DNA of 64,000 bases from CAVTND01 sp963735955 (GTDB lineage Bacteria; Pseudomonadota; Gammaproteobacteria; Burkholderiales; Burkholderiaceae_F), in NCBI GenBank assembly GCA_963735955.1, contig CAVTND010000025.1:53653-117652 (forward strand), given 5' to 3'. A program made the position numbers and the translations under genes. Shown here piece by piece: positions 34,083 through 44,115 of the stretch (position 1 is the first letter of the stretch; every line of letters starts with the position of its first letter). Below the pieces are notes generated by a model. The model was not told where the DNA came from, did no database searches, and saw nothing but the letters and a program-made list of their open reading frames with translations.

Positions 34083-36323
34083 ATGACCAAGCGATCGTCG
34101 ACCGGACTGCCCGCACTTGCGATCGCGATGGCGGCGTTCCTGCTCGGCGCATGTGACCACGTTTCCAACAGTCCATATGCCCTGGGCGCGGAAAAGAAGA
34201 ACACGTTTTACACCGGGTTTCAGGAGCGCTCGCCGAAGTACCTGGACCCGACCTCCTCGTATTCGCTCGACGAAACCCCGTACACCTATTCGATCTACGA
34301 ACCTCCGTATCGCTTCCACTACCTGAAGCGTCCTTACGAAATAGCGCCGCGCACGGCGGAGGAACTCGCCCAGCCGCGCTATCTGGACAAAGAGGGCCGT
34401 GAGCTGCCGGCCGACACGCCCGGCGACCAGATCGCCGAGACCGTGTACGACATCAAGATCAAGAAGGGCATTCGCTACGCCCCTCACCCCGCCTTCACCC
34501 GCAACGCCGATGGCAGCTACCGCTACCACGACCTGAGCGCAGCCGATATTGCCGACAAGCGCACCCCGTGGGATTTCGCCGATCCCGGCACCCGTGAGCT
34601 GACGGCACATGACTATGTCTACGCGATTCGGCGGCTCGCCACAACGCGGATAAAGTCGCCGTCCTACTCCCTGATGTCCGAGCACATCGTCGGACTGAAG
34701 GAGTATGGCGATCAGATTTCCGCCTTCGACAAAGAACTGCGCAAGGGCGCCGATGCGACCGCGCGCGACCTGCCGTTCCTGGATTTCCGCGATCACGCCT
34801 TCGCCGGCGCGACGGCGCTGGATGACCACACGCTGCGCATTCGCATCAACGGCAAGTACCCGCAGTTCAAGTACTGGTTGCAGATGACGTTTTTCTCGCC
34901 AGTGCCGTGGGAGGCCGACAAGTTCTATTCCCAGCCGGGCATGGCGGCGAAGAATCTCTCGCTGAACTACTGGCCGGTTGGAACCGGCCCGTACATGCTG
35001 ACCGAGTACAAGGAGAACCGTCGCCACGTACTGTCGCGCAACCCGAATTTCCGCGGCGAACCCTATCCCTGCGTCGGTGAGGAATCGGACAAGGCAGCTG
35101 GCCTGCTCGACGACTGCGGCAAGACGATGCCGCAGATCGATGAACTGGTGTTCTCGATCGAGAAGGAAAAGATCCCGCACAAGTCGAAGTTCATGCAGGG
35201 CTACTACGACAATCCGGAAATCTCGCGTTTCGACTTTCTGCTCGAAATGGACTACGACGTCAAGAACTCCGAAGACGTCGCCCGTCTGTTCGAGGAGCGC
35301 GGCGTGCAAATGCCGCGCACGCTCGAAATTTCCAACTGGTATCTCGGCTTCAACTGGCTCGATCCGGTGGTCGGCAAGGGCGATACCCCGGAGCGCCAGG
35401 AACGCAACCGCAAGCTGCGGCAGGCACTGTCGATCGCGATCGACTGGGAAGAGTTCGTGCGCGTATTCGAGAGCAAGGCCGCGGGTGAACCGGCGATGGG
35501 CCCGATCCCGCCGGGCGTGTTCGGACATCGCAAGGAAAGCGTGAACCTCAGCGTCTACGACCTGGTCGACGGCAAACCGCGCCGCAAGTCGATCGAGGAG
35601 GCGAAGCGACTGCTGGCCGAGGCCGGCTACCCCGACGGACGCGACGCGAAGACCGGCCAGCCGCTGGTGCTGAATTACGACTATCAGCGTGCCCTGACTC
35701 CGGAACTGAAGGCCGAAGTCGAATGGATGGTGCGGCAATTCGCCAAGATCGGCGTGCAGCTCGAAGTGCGTGCGACCGATTACAACCGTTTCCAGGAGAA
35801 GGCAGAAAAGGGCTCACTGCAGATTTTCTGGTGGGGCTGGTTCGCCGACTATCCGGACGCCGAGAATTTCCTGTTCCTGCTCTACGGACCGAACTCCAAG
35901 GCGCTGACCAACGGCAACGGGGAAAACGCCGCCAACTACCAGAATCCGGAGTTCGACAAGTTGTTCGAGGAGCTGAAGTTTCTCGATGACGGCCCGCGCA
36001 AGCAGGCTGTGATCGACCGCATGATGGCGATCGTGCAGGCGGATGCTCCGTGGGCGTTCGGCTACAACCCCTACGCCGGATCGGTGCACCACCAGTGGGT
36101 CGGCAATGTCAAGCCCGGGCCGCTGGTCAATGATCGGCTGCTCTACATGAAGGTCGATCCACAGCTGCGCGCGGCCAGCGTCGCGAAGTGGAATCACCCG
36201 ATCTGGTGGCCGGTCGCGGTGATCGTGCTTGCACTGGTCGCGGCGATCCTGCCGGCTTTCCGCGCCTGGCGCCGCCACGAGCGCGAAACCGCGGCCCGCA
36301 CGCTGGCCGGAGCGGGCGAGTGA
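34083..36323 (+). CDS. oppA: Oligopeptide-type ABC transporter substrate-binding lipoprotein
   Basis: This encodes 746 residues, long for SBP_bac_5 proteins. The N-terminus has a lipoprotein signal with lipobox LLGAC (about residues 20-24). The body shows peptide-binding-protein motifs, among them LNYWPVGTGPYMLTEY, FNWLDPVVGKGDTPERQERNRKLRQALSIAID and WWGWFADYPDAENFLFLLYGPNS. A hydrophobic segment WWPVAVIVLALVAAILPAF near the C-terminus looks like a membrane helix with a basic tail, so the protein may be held in the inner membrane at both ends. It heads an oppA-B-C-D-F operon. The peptide substrate is inferred. Confidence 0.88.
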   Translation: MTKRSSTGLPALAIAMAAFLLGACDHVSNSPYALGAEKKNTFYTGFQERSPKYLDPTSSYSLDETPYTYSIYEPPYRFHYLKRPYEIAPRTAEELAQPRYLDKEGRELPADTPGDQIAETVYDIKIKKGIRYAPHPAFTRNADGSYRYHDLSAADIADKRTPWDFADPGTRELTAHDYVYAIRRLATTRIKSPSYSLMSEHIVGLKEYGDQISAFDKELRKGADATARDLPFLDFRDHAFAGATALDDHTLRIRINGKYPQFKYWLQMTFFSPVPWEADKFYSQPGMAAKNLSLNYWPVGTGPYMLTEYKENRRHVLSRNPNFRGEPYPCVGEESDKAAGLLDDCGKTMPQIDELVFSIEKEKIPHKSKFMQGYYDNPEISRFDFLLEMDYDVKNSEDVARLFEERGVQMPRTLEISNWYLGFNWLDPVVGKGDTPERQERNRKLRQALSIAIDWEEFVRVFESKAAGEPAMGPIPPGVFGHRKESVNLSVYDLVDGKPRRKSIEEAKRLLAEAGYPDGRDAKTGQPLVLNYDYQRALTPELKAEVEWMVRQFAKIGVQLEVRATDYNRFQEKAEKGSLQIFWWGWFADYPDAENFLFLLYGPNSKALTNGNGENAANYQNPEFDKLFEELKFLDDGPRKQAVIDRMMAIVQADAPWAFGYNPYAGSVHHQWVGNVKPGPLVNDRLLYMKVDPQLRAASVAKWNHPIWWPVAVIVLALVAAILPAFRAWRRHERETAARTLAGAGE

Positions 36324-36351
36324 CAGGAATGCGCACGCGGCGTCGCCGCGC

Positions 36352-37330
36352 ATGCTGAACTACATCGTGCGCCGTATCGCCTATGCGGTGCTGATTCTCG
36401 TCGGCGTAAATCTCCTGACGTTCACGCTGTTTTTTGCCGTCAATTCGCCGGACAACATCGCACGGCTCAATATCGGCGGCAAGCGGGTCACCGCCGAGGC
36501 GATCGAGAAGTGGAAGATCGAGCGCGGCTACGACAAGCCGTTCTGGTTCAACACCAAGGCGGAAGGGGTCGACAAGGTCACGCAGACCATCTTCTACGAC
36601 CGTTCACTGCGACTGTTCAAGCTCGAGTTCGGCACCAGCGACAGCGGCCGCGACATCCGCCACGAGGTCGGCACCCGCATCATCGCCAGCCTGACGCTGG
36701 CCGGACCGATGCTGTTGCTGACCTGCTTCACAGGCATCTCGTTCTCGCTGCTGCTGGTGTTTTTCCGCGCCAGCTATCTCGACTTCTGGGGCACCGTGCT
36801 GTGCGTCGTGATGATGTCGATCTCGAGCCTGTTCTACATCATCATGGCGCAGTGGTTCTTCGGCAAGATGCTGAAGCTGGTGCCGCTGTCCGGTTTCGTA
36901 CCGGGGCTGGACATCGTCAAGTTTCTCGCGCTGCCGCTGCTGGTCGGCATCGTGTTCCAGCTTGGCTCCGAGGCGCGCCTGTTCCGCGCGATGCTGCTCG
37001 AGGAGGCCAACAAGGACTACGTGCGCACCGCACGCTCGAAGGGGCTGTCGGAAGCCGCCGTGCTGTTCGGCCATGTGCTGCGCAATGCCTGGCTGCCGGT
37101 GCTGACCCACGTCGGTGCGTTGTTGCCGTACGCCTTCCTCGGCTCGATCGTGTTCGAGTCGTTCTTCGGTATTCCGGGCCTCGGCACCTACGTGATCGAG
37201 GCGATCGGCGGCCAGGACTTCGCGATCGTGCACACGATGGTCTTCCTCGGCTCGCTGCTCTACATCCTCGCGTATCTGGCAACCGATATCGCATACACCG
37301 TTTGTCGATCCGCGAGTGCGGCTCGCCTGA
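36352..37330 (+). CDS. oppB: Oligopeptide-type ABC transporter permease OppB (frameshifted near 37302)
   Basis: This permease starts at ATG 36352 with MLNYIVRRIAYAVLILVGVNLLTFTLFF, the typical first helix. The ATPase-contact loop EEANKDYVRTARSKGLSEAAVLFGHVLRNAWLPVLTHVGALLPYAFLGSIVFE is conserved. At about 37302 a TTT contains one extra base; corrected, it ends VVDPRVRLA with TGA at 37328-37330. Length is about 325 residues, normal for OppB. It follows oppA by 28 bp and precedes oppC by 18 bp. Confidence 0.88.
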
Positions 37331-37348
37331 GCGGCAAGAGAACAGCGC

Positions 37349-38837
37349 ATGCCCAAGTTCGTTTTTCTCTGGACCGACTTCGTGCTGTGGCTGGTCGTCG
37401 CCGGCGTCGTTTTCTACGTCTGGCGCGCTACGGCGCAATGCGCGAGCGCGGGCGAACTGGCGCACAGGTGCTGCACCGATGCGCCGGCGATGTGCGCCGC
37501 GGTCGTGCTCGGCGTGTTCATCACGATCGCCCTGCTCGATTCGGTGCACTTTCCGGCCCGCGCCTGTCTGCCGCGAGGGCGCGGCGGCCGATGCGCAGGC
37601 GCGTATGCGCACACGCACGCTTTCGATCTTCGACGCATTGATGTCGCACGCGATCGAGTCACGCGAGAAAACGTATTCGATGCCGCTTGCCTATTGGTCG
37701 TTCCAGAAGGAGACACAGGTCGTCGATGGCAAGGAGGTGCGCGGCAATCCGCGCCTGGCGTTCGGCGGCTCGCATCTGAAGGACCCGGCACGCGAGTGGA
37801 AAGCCGACCTTGCGCACGCTCGTTTCAGGGAGCGCTGTCGGCATGCTCGCCGGCAGTGCGATTGCTGCTAGCAGTCGCGTCATTACTCGGCCGCAGGCAT
37901 GGAGGCCTGCACAAGTCGCTGTCGCAGATCGCCCGCGGCGACACCGAACTTCCGTGGCGTGCCGATGCTGATCACGGTGATCGTGATGGCGATGATGATC
38001 GGTTGGCTGGCGGCGATGTGGCCCTACTACCACCCGTTCGGCACCGATCGCACCGGCAACGACGTGCTGTACCAGGCGCTGAAGAGCATTCGCACCGCGG
38101 TCGTGATCGGTTCGCTGTCGACTATCGCCACGCTGCCGTTGGCGATCGCGCTCGGGATCCTGGCGGGCTACTTCAAGGGCTGGGTCGATGACTGATCCAG
38201 TACTTCTATACCGTGCTTTCGTCGATTCCGCCGATCCTGCTGGTGGCGGCGTTCGTGCTGCTGATCAATGTCTACATCGATCAGAACGCCGATGCTGTTC
38301 GAAACCGGCGTCGAGCGCGCCGAGTTTCGATTGTTCCTGCTGTGCCTGATTCTCGGCGTGACCGGCTGGGCCACGCTGTGCCGGCTGCTGCGCGCCGAAA
38401 CGCTCAAGATTGCCGAGCTCGACTACGTGCAGGCGGCGCACGCGTTCGGCGTCAGCCAACTGGCACGTGATGCGCGCGGCACATCCTGCCGAACGTGATG
38501 CACCTGGTGCTGATCGTCGCCGTGCTCGACTTCTCGGCGCTCGTGCTGTACGAGGCAGTGCTGTCGTACGTCGGGGTCGGCGTCGATCCGAACTCCTCGT
38601 CATTCGGTTCGATGATCAATCTGGCGCGCAGCGAAATGTCGCGCGATCCGGCCGTCTGGTGGAATCTGGCGACCGCGTTCACCTTCATGCTCGCGCTGGT
38701 GCTGGCGGCGAACCTCTTCGCGGACGCAGTGCGCGAAGCCTTCGATCCGCGGGCACGCGCCTTCAAGCCGCGACGGCTGCTGAAGGAAGCGCGTGAACGG
38801 ATGCCGCCGACCAAGGACGCGCGTCCCGCTGGACTGA
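37349..38837 (+). pseudogene. oppC: Oligopeptide-type ABC transporter permease OppC, many frameshifts
   Basis: The reading frame must be changed about eight to ten times to follow one protein: MPKFVFLWTDFVLWLVVAG at the start, REKTYSMPLAYWSFQKETQV in the periplasmic insert, then HPFGTDRTGNDVLYQALKSIRTAVVIG, LAIALGILAGYFKGWVDD, LLRAETLKIAELDYVQAAHAFGVS and ALVLYEAVLSYVGVGVDP. These are clear OppC motifs in the right order. No stop-riddled or degenerated segments are seen between shifts, so sequence error is more likely than decay. The end at TGA 38837 is a best estimate. The periplasmic insert makes it longer than common OppC. Confidence 0.75.
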
Positions 38838-38849
38838 GCGCACGCGAGG

Positions 38850-39880
38850 GCAACGGGAAACGCAGCGCTTGCCGTCGAGCTTGCACCGTACTCGACACCG
38901 ATGCCGGCCTGGTGCGTGCGGTCGATGCGCTGTCGCTATCGATCGAGCGCGGCGAAACCTTTGCACTGGTCGGCGAGTCCGGCTGCGGCAAGTCGATGAC
39001 CGCGCTGTCGATTCTGCGGCTGCTGCCCGACAACGGGCGCGTCGACAGCGGCCGCATCGATCTCGCCGGCACCGACGTCACCGCGCTGCCGGAAGCGCGC
39101 ATGCGCGACGTGCGCGGACGCCGCATCAGCATCATTTTCCAGGAGCCGGCCACCAGCCTGAACCCGGTGCTGCGGGTCGGCGACCAGATCATCGAAGTCA
39201 TCGAGCGCCACACTGCGCTGAAAGGCGCGGCGGCGCGCGCAAGAGCGCTGCGAGTGGCTGCAGCGCGTCGGCCTGCCGGAACCCGAGCGGCGCATCGACA
39301 CCTATCCGTTCGAGCTCTCGGGCGGCCAGAAGCAGCGCGTGATGATCGCGATCGCGCTGGCGGCCGAGCCCGACGTGCTGATCGCCGACGAGCCAACCAC
39401 GGCGCTCGACGTCACGATCCAGAAGCAGATCCTCGAGCTGCTGATGGAGTTGCAGAAGACGCAGGGCATGGCGATGCTGCTGATCACGCATGATCTGGCA
39501 TCGTCGCCGAAGTCGCCCAGCGGGTCGCGCTGATGTACGCCGGACAGATCATCGAGGTCGCCGAGACTGCGGAGTTCTTCGCTCGGCCGCTGCACCCGTA
39601 CGCGCAGCTGCTGCTCGCTGCGCTGCCGGACACGGCAAAGCGCGGTCAGCGGCTGGCGGCCATCGCGGGCAGGGTGCCGCCGCTGAATCAGGTTTTCACC
39701 GCATGTCGCTTTGCCGATCGCTGCCCGGCGGTACACGCCGAGTGCCTGGCCGAGCCGCCCGCATTGCTGTCGCCGATCGCCGGTCACGAGGTTCGGTGTG
39801 CTCTTTCGCCACGGCCTGCCGGCCGCGCTTGGCGCCAACGGTGCCGCACGCTGTCCAACCCGCCGGCGCCGACTGGAACA
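38850..39880 (+). pseudogene. oppD: Oligopeptide-type ABC transporter ATP-binding protein OppD, frameshifted
   Basis: This ATPase begins near TLDTDAGLVRAVDALSLSIERGETF. Walker A is GESGCGKSMT; the Q-loop region is IIFQEPATSLNPVLRVGDQI; signature LSGGQKQR and Walker B VLIADEPTTALDV follow. The C-terminal Cys-rich oligopeptide domain has ACRFADRCPAVHAEC. At least four frame changes are needed (about 38870, 39245, 39500 and near the end). Both ends are approximate because no clean start or stop can be chosen. It pairs with OppF. Confidence 0.75.
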
Positions 39881-40697
39881 GTCGGCTACACCCCTGCTGT
39901 GTCTGCGCGACTACAGGGTCCACTTTCCGATTCGTCACGGACTTGCTGCGACGGGTCATCGGCTACGTCAAGGCGGTCGACGGCATTTCCTTCGAACTGC
40001 AGCGGGCCGCACGCTTGGCGCTGGTCGGCGAATCGGGCTGCGGCAAGACCACGACCGGCAAGGCGTTGCTGCAGTTGCTGCGCGACGTGGCGAAGCATCG
40101 AAGGCGAGGCGCTGCTGGACGGCCAGCCGCTTGACGAGCTCGATGGCGACGCACTGCAGGAAGCACGCCGCAGGGCGCAGATCATTTTCCAGGACCCTTT
40201 TTCGTCGCTGAATCCGCGCCTGCGCGTCGCGCGAAATCCTCGAAGAAGGCAGTTGCGTCGCTGCGCCCGACTGTCACCGCGGCAGCTCGCCGTGCGCGCG
40301 TGCAGCCCTGATCGAAAAGGTCGGCCTGCGCGCCGACGCGCTGGATCGCTACCCGCACGAGTTCTCCGGCGGCCAGCGCCAGCGCCTGGCGATTGCGCGC
40401 GCCCTGGCGGTCGAACCGCGGCTGATCGTCTGCGATGAACCGACCTCGGCGCTCGACGTCTCGGTGCAGGCACAGATCCTGAATCTGCTGAAGGATCTGC
40501 AGGCCGAGCTGGGCGTCGCTTATCTCTTCATCACGCACAACTTCGGTGTCGTCGAGTACCTCGCGCATGACATCGCCGTGATGAAGGACGGACGCATCGT
40601 CGAGGCGGGACGGGCGGAGGAAGTACTCACCCGGCCCCTGCACGCGTATACGCAGGCACTGCTTGCTGCAGTGCCGCGACTGGCAAGGGCAGCCTGA
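39880..40697 (+). pseudogene. oppF: Oligopeptide-type ABC transporter ATP-binding protein OppF, frameshifted
   Basis: The protein runs from LLCLRDYRVHFPIRHG through Walker A GESGCGKTTTGKALLQLL, IIFQDPFSSLNPRLRV, signature FSGGQRQRLAIARAL and Walker B LIVCDEPTSALDVSVQAQIL to LLAAVPRLARAA at 40697. Frame changes are needed near 39935, 40095, 40230 and 40300. The last 130 residues or so are clean. A 13-bp palindrome lies 36 bp downstream. The start is approximate. Confidence 0.78.
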
Positions 40698-40732
40698 ATC
40701 TCACTTGCATGAGTAGTGGCAACCAGTAGCGG

Positions 40733-40759
40733 CAAATACGCTGCACTGCAGCGTATTTG
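40733..40759. other. Perfect 13-bp palindrome downstream of oppF
   Basis: CAAATACGCTGCA (40733-40745) and its exact complement TGCAGCGTATTTG (40747-40759) flank a single base. As RNA this is a stem ending in TTTGG rather than a long T-run. It may end opp transcription or be a regulator site for the receptor gene that starts at 40971. Nothing else was recognised in 40698-40970. Confidence 0.6.
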
Positions 40760-40970
40760 GCTGCCTTGTCAGTCGATTACAACACCGATCTTCCGACTGT
40801 CTCAGAAGTGTTGCTGGTGCATGTCGGCCCCGTGACAATCGCGCCGTTCGTGGTTGCCTGCGCGTAACGCCGAATTTGCGGAAATGCACGAAGCCCGAAG
40901 GACCACAAAGGGCTCACCGCAAGGCGAATGCGAGGCACTCGACGATTCATCAACGATTCGGGGGTTCAGC

Positions 40971-43813
40971 ATGTTCAAAGTCAAAGCCAATTGCGCATGG
41001 CTTGGCGCTCGCCTTTGGCGGCCTGGCCAGTGCAGGGTTTCTGGTTGCGCCATCGTTCGCGCAGACCACGCCCACACCGGCCCAGCAGGCACAAGTTAAG
41101 GAGCGGGTCGAGATTACCGGCTCGCTGATTCGGCGCATCGAGGGCGAGACCGCACTGCCGGTCGTCACCTTGAAAGTCGATGAGCTTGAGAAGGCGGGCG
41201 TGACGAACGCCGAAGGCGCCATGAAGTTCATCCCGCAGCACCAGAGCAACACGGTGACATCGTCATCGGTCAGCGGCACCAACGGCGCCGCGGCGTACGC
41301 CGATCTGCGATCGTTGGGAGCCGAACCGCACACTGACGCTGTTCAACGGACAGCGCGTCGCGCCCAACCCGTTCGCGGTGGTCGGAACTGACTTCAACAC
41401 GCTCCCGTCCGTTGCGTTGGACCGCATCGAGACGTTGGCGGACGGCGCCTCCGCGACCTACGGAACCGACGCGATCGCGGGCGTGGTCAACTTCATCACT
41501 CGGCGCGAGTACCAGGGCATTACGGTTGCGCGGCGAGATCCAGTATCCGCAGGGCGCAGGCGGCGAGGTCTATACCGCGAGCCTGCTCGGCGGTTACGGC
41601 AACCTCAGCAGCCAGGGCTGGAACGTTTACGGCGGCGTCAATTTCCGCCGCCAGCAACCGATGAGCGGTGTCGAGCGCGGCTTCATGAGTTCGTCGGTTA
41701 TCCCGCAGCACGGCTTCAACGGCAGCAGTCCTACGACGTTCCCGGCCAACTGGAGCCAATCACCCGACGGTTGTCAACGCCAATCCGACCACACCCGGCT
41801 GCTTCCCGCCGTCGTCGATTGCTGTCCCAGCGTCCTTGTTGGGGGATCCTAGTCGGTGCTTCGCTGATACGCAGCTATGGAGCAACGTCATCCCCGAGCA
41901 GGAGCAGTGGTCGGCGATCCTCAAGGGCTCGCTGGCGCTCGACGCAAATACGACGGCATCGCTCGAGTACTTCTGGTCGCAGAACCGCGTGCAGTGCAGC
42001 AGATCGCCCCGTCCCCTGAAGGCGGCCTGTCGATGACCAATGCAAGCCCCTTCTATCCGGGCAACGGGCTCACGCGGACTGCGACAGGGCTCAATCCGGC
42101 CAACCCGGTGTCGATCGGCTGGCGAACAACGGTCTTGGGTCCACGCCAAGGCGAGCAGACCAACGACACGCAGCGCCTCTTGGCCAATATCCAGGGGACT
42201 GCCGCCGAATGGGATTACTCGGCGTCGGCCCTGTGGTCGACCGCGGAGGTCACCAACGAGTATCTGGGCGGCTGGCCGAAAACGCAGCCGCTGCGCGATG
42301 GAGTCTCTGGAACGACCTGTGCCGTCCCACGTGTCGGCGCCGTCAACGGCATCGGCGGCACGTGCCCGGCGGGTCAAACCATACCAACGGGGGTCTTCCT
42401 CAATCCGTTCGGGCCCCAGACACCGCAAGGATTGGCGTACATGCAGGCCAACACGGTGCTCGGCGAGGTTCAGAACGGCGAGAGCACGACCTATGGCCTC
42501 AACGCGGTCGCCTCGCGTCAGTTCGGCAATCTGCCGGGCGGGCCGATGTCGGTCGCGTTCGGCGCCGAATGGCGTTCCGAGGAAATGGTTTACAACACCG
42601 ACGTGGCGCTGGTCGGCCAGGCCGCGAGTTCGGGTCTGGCGGGCTCGGGCGCGGTCCGCGAAGGCGATCGTCACATCTGGGCCGTCGCAGTCGAAATGAA
42701 CTTCCCGATCATCAAGAACCTGGACATCGGGCGTGGCGGTACGGTTCGACGATTACAGCGACGTCGGTGGCACGACCAATCCGAAGTTCTCGCTGCGGTA
42801 TCAGCCGGTCGAACAGCTCCTGCTACGCGCGTCCGTACAACACGGGTTTTGCGGCACCGTCGCTGTACAACCTGTACCTGCCGAACTCAACGACGTTTAC
42901 CGCCAACCGCTACAACGATCCGACGCTTTGCCCGAACGGCGTGCCCAATACGGGAGCCGGTGCGGTGCCATCGCGTGACTGCGGAATCCAGTTCCAGCAG
43001 TTGCAGGGCGGAAACGCGGCTCTCGAACCCGAAACGTCAGAGGCCTATACCTTTGGCTTCGTACTCCAGCCGACGCCGCAGATTTCGTTCGGCCTCGACT
43101 ACTGGAGCTACCACATCGAGGATTCGATCAACGTTATCGGCGAGCAAACGATCTTTGCCGATCCGGCCAAGTACGCCAACCTGTACGTCCGCTGCAGCCA
43201 GGCCGGAACACGTGCGCCGGGGATCGGCGCATGCCAGATCCCGGGCGGCGATCCACTGGCCTACGTCATCAACACGTTCCTGAACCTCGGTGACACCAAG
43301 ACGAGCGGTATTGACGGCCAGTTCAACTGGACCGGTGCCCCGACCGAGGCCGGCCGGTTCTCGCTTGGAATTCGCGGAACGTACGTGCTGAAGTACGAGT
43401 TCCAGGTCGAGCCCAATGGCAAGTTCTTCGACCCGGTTGGCAACTACAGCCCGGAGTTCGCCGGACCGGTGATCCGGTACCAGCAGATCACCAACCTCGG
43501 CTGGCAGTACAACGTCTGGACCGTCAACCTGTTCAACCAGTTCCAGACGGGGTACACCGACCAGAACAGTGCGGCCAGCGTGGCGCCCGGGTTCCGCAAC
43601 AACACGGTCGGCAAGAACTCGGTCTGGAACCTGTCGACGACGTACACCGGCTTCAAAGGCTTGACGTTGGCGGTGGGCATCCTGAATCTGCTGAATAACG
43701 AGCCGCCGTACTCGAACCAGACCGGTCGCTTCCAGGCCCGCGGCTACGACGATCGCTTTGCGAATCCGCTCGGCCGCGTCTACACGCTCGGCGCGCGTTA
43801 CGAGTTCATGTAG
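40971..43813 (+). pseudogene. TonB-dependent outer-membrane receptor 1, about seven frameshifts
   Basis: ATG 40971 follows GGGGG. A signal peptide (GLALAFGGLASAGFLVAPSFAQ) precedes the TonB-box-like KERVEITGSLIRR. The plug domain has LPVVTLKVDELEKAGVTN, LTLFNGQRVAPNPFA and ALDRIETLADGASATYGTDAIAGVVNFITRR. The barrel includes FNLGDTKTSGIDGQF-like strands and ends VYTLGARYEFM. About seven frame changes are needed, mostly one extra base. Corrected length is about 945 residues. It is a tandem paralogue of the receptor at 44116 and lies next to a peptide importer, so peptide uptake is the inferred role. Confidence 0.85.
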
Positions 43814-44115
43814 ACGGAACCTGACTTACTTAGAAAACCCTGCGGGTCTTCCGCGGGGTTTTTTTGCTCTGTCTTCCGCGGGGCTTCTTGCACTGCAGGG
43901 AAAACGTCCGAGCTGTCTGTATGGCCATCTTAGTCGCTCGTTGTTCACGGCGCAACAATTCAGATCGACCCGGTTCGCAGGAGTGTTGCTGCACCGTAAC
44001 CGGGCGCTGACGAATCCGGTCACTCGCCGCGGCCGCGCTTCCCGAATTCAGCGATTGGGAGGATGCATTCAGTGCCGGCGGCGTCTCACTACTGCACCTA
44101 TCGGGGGGTTCAAGT
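43814..44115. other. 302-bp gap between the two receptors
   Basis: It holds the terminator of receptor 1, a nearby short direct repeat of GTCTTCCGCGGGG (43846-43858 and 43871-43883), and the leader of receptor 2. The leader resembles that of receptor 1: GGAGTGTTGCTG near 43980 versus GAAGTGTTGCTG near 40806, and TCGGGGGG-TTCA just before each ATG. No other gene is seen. Confidence 0.6.
43834..43865 (+). terminator. Rho-independent terminator after receptor 1
   Basis: AACCCTGCGG pairs with CCGCGGGGTT (one G-T pair) around a 5-nt loop, followed by a run of seven T residues from 43859. It begins 20 bp after the receptor stop codon. Confidence 0.88.

Noticed and set aside
34032..35738. 568-codon open frame on the minus strand, antisense to the OppA-like gene
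   Set aside because: The composition (many Val, Arg, Ala, His) is typical of an antisense frame of a GC-rich gene; the plus-strand gene has clear family motifs and a ribosome site.
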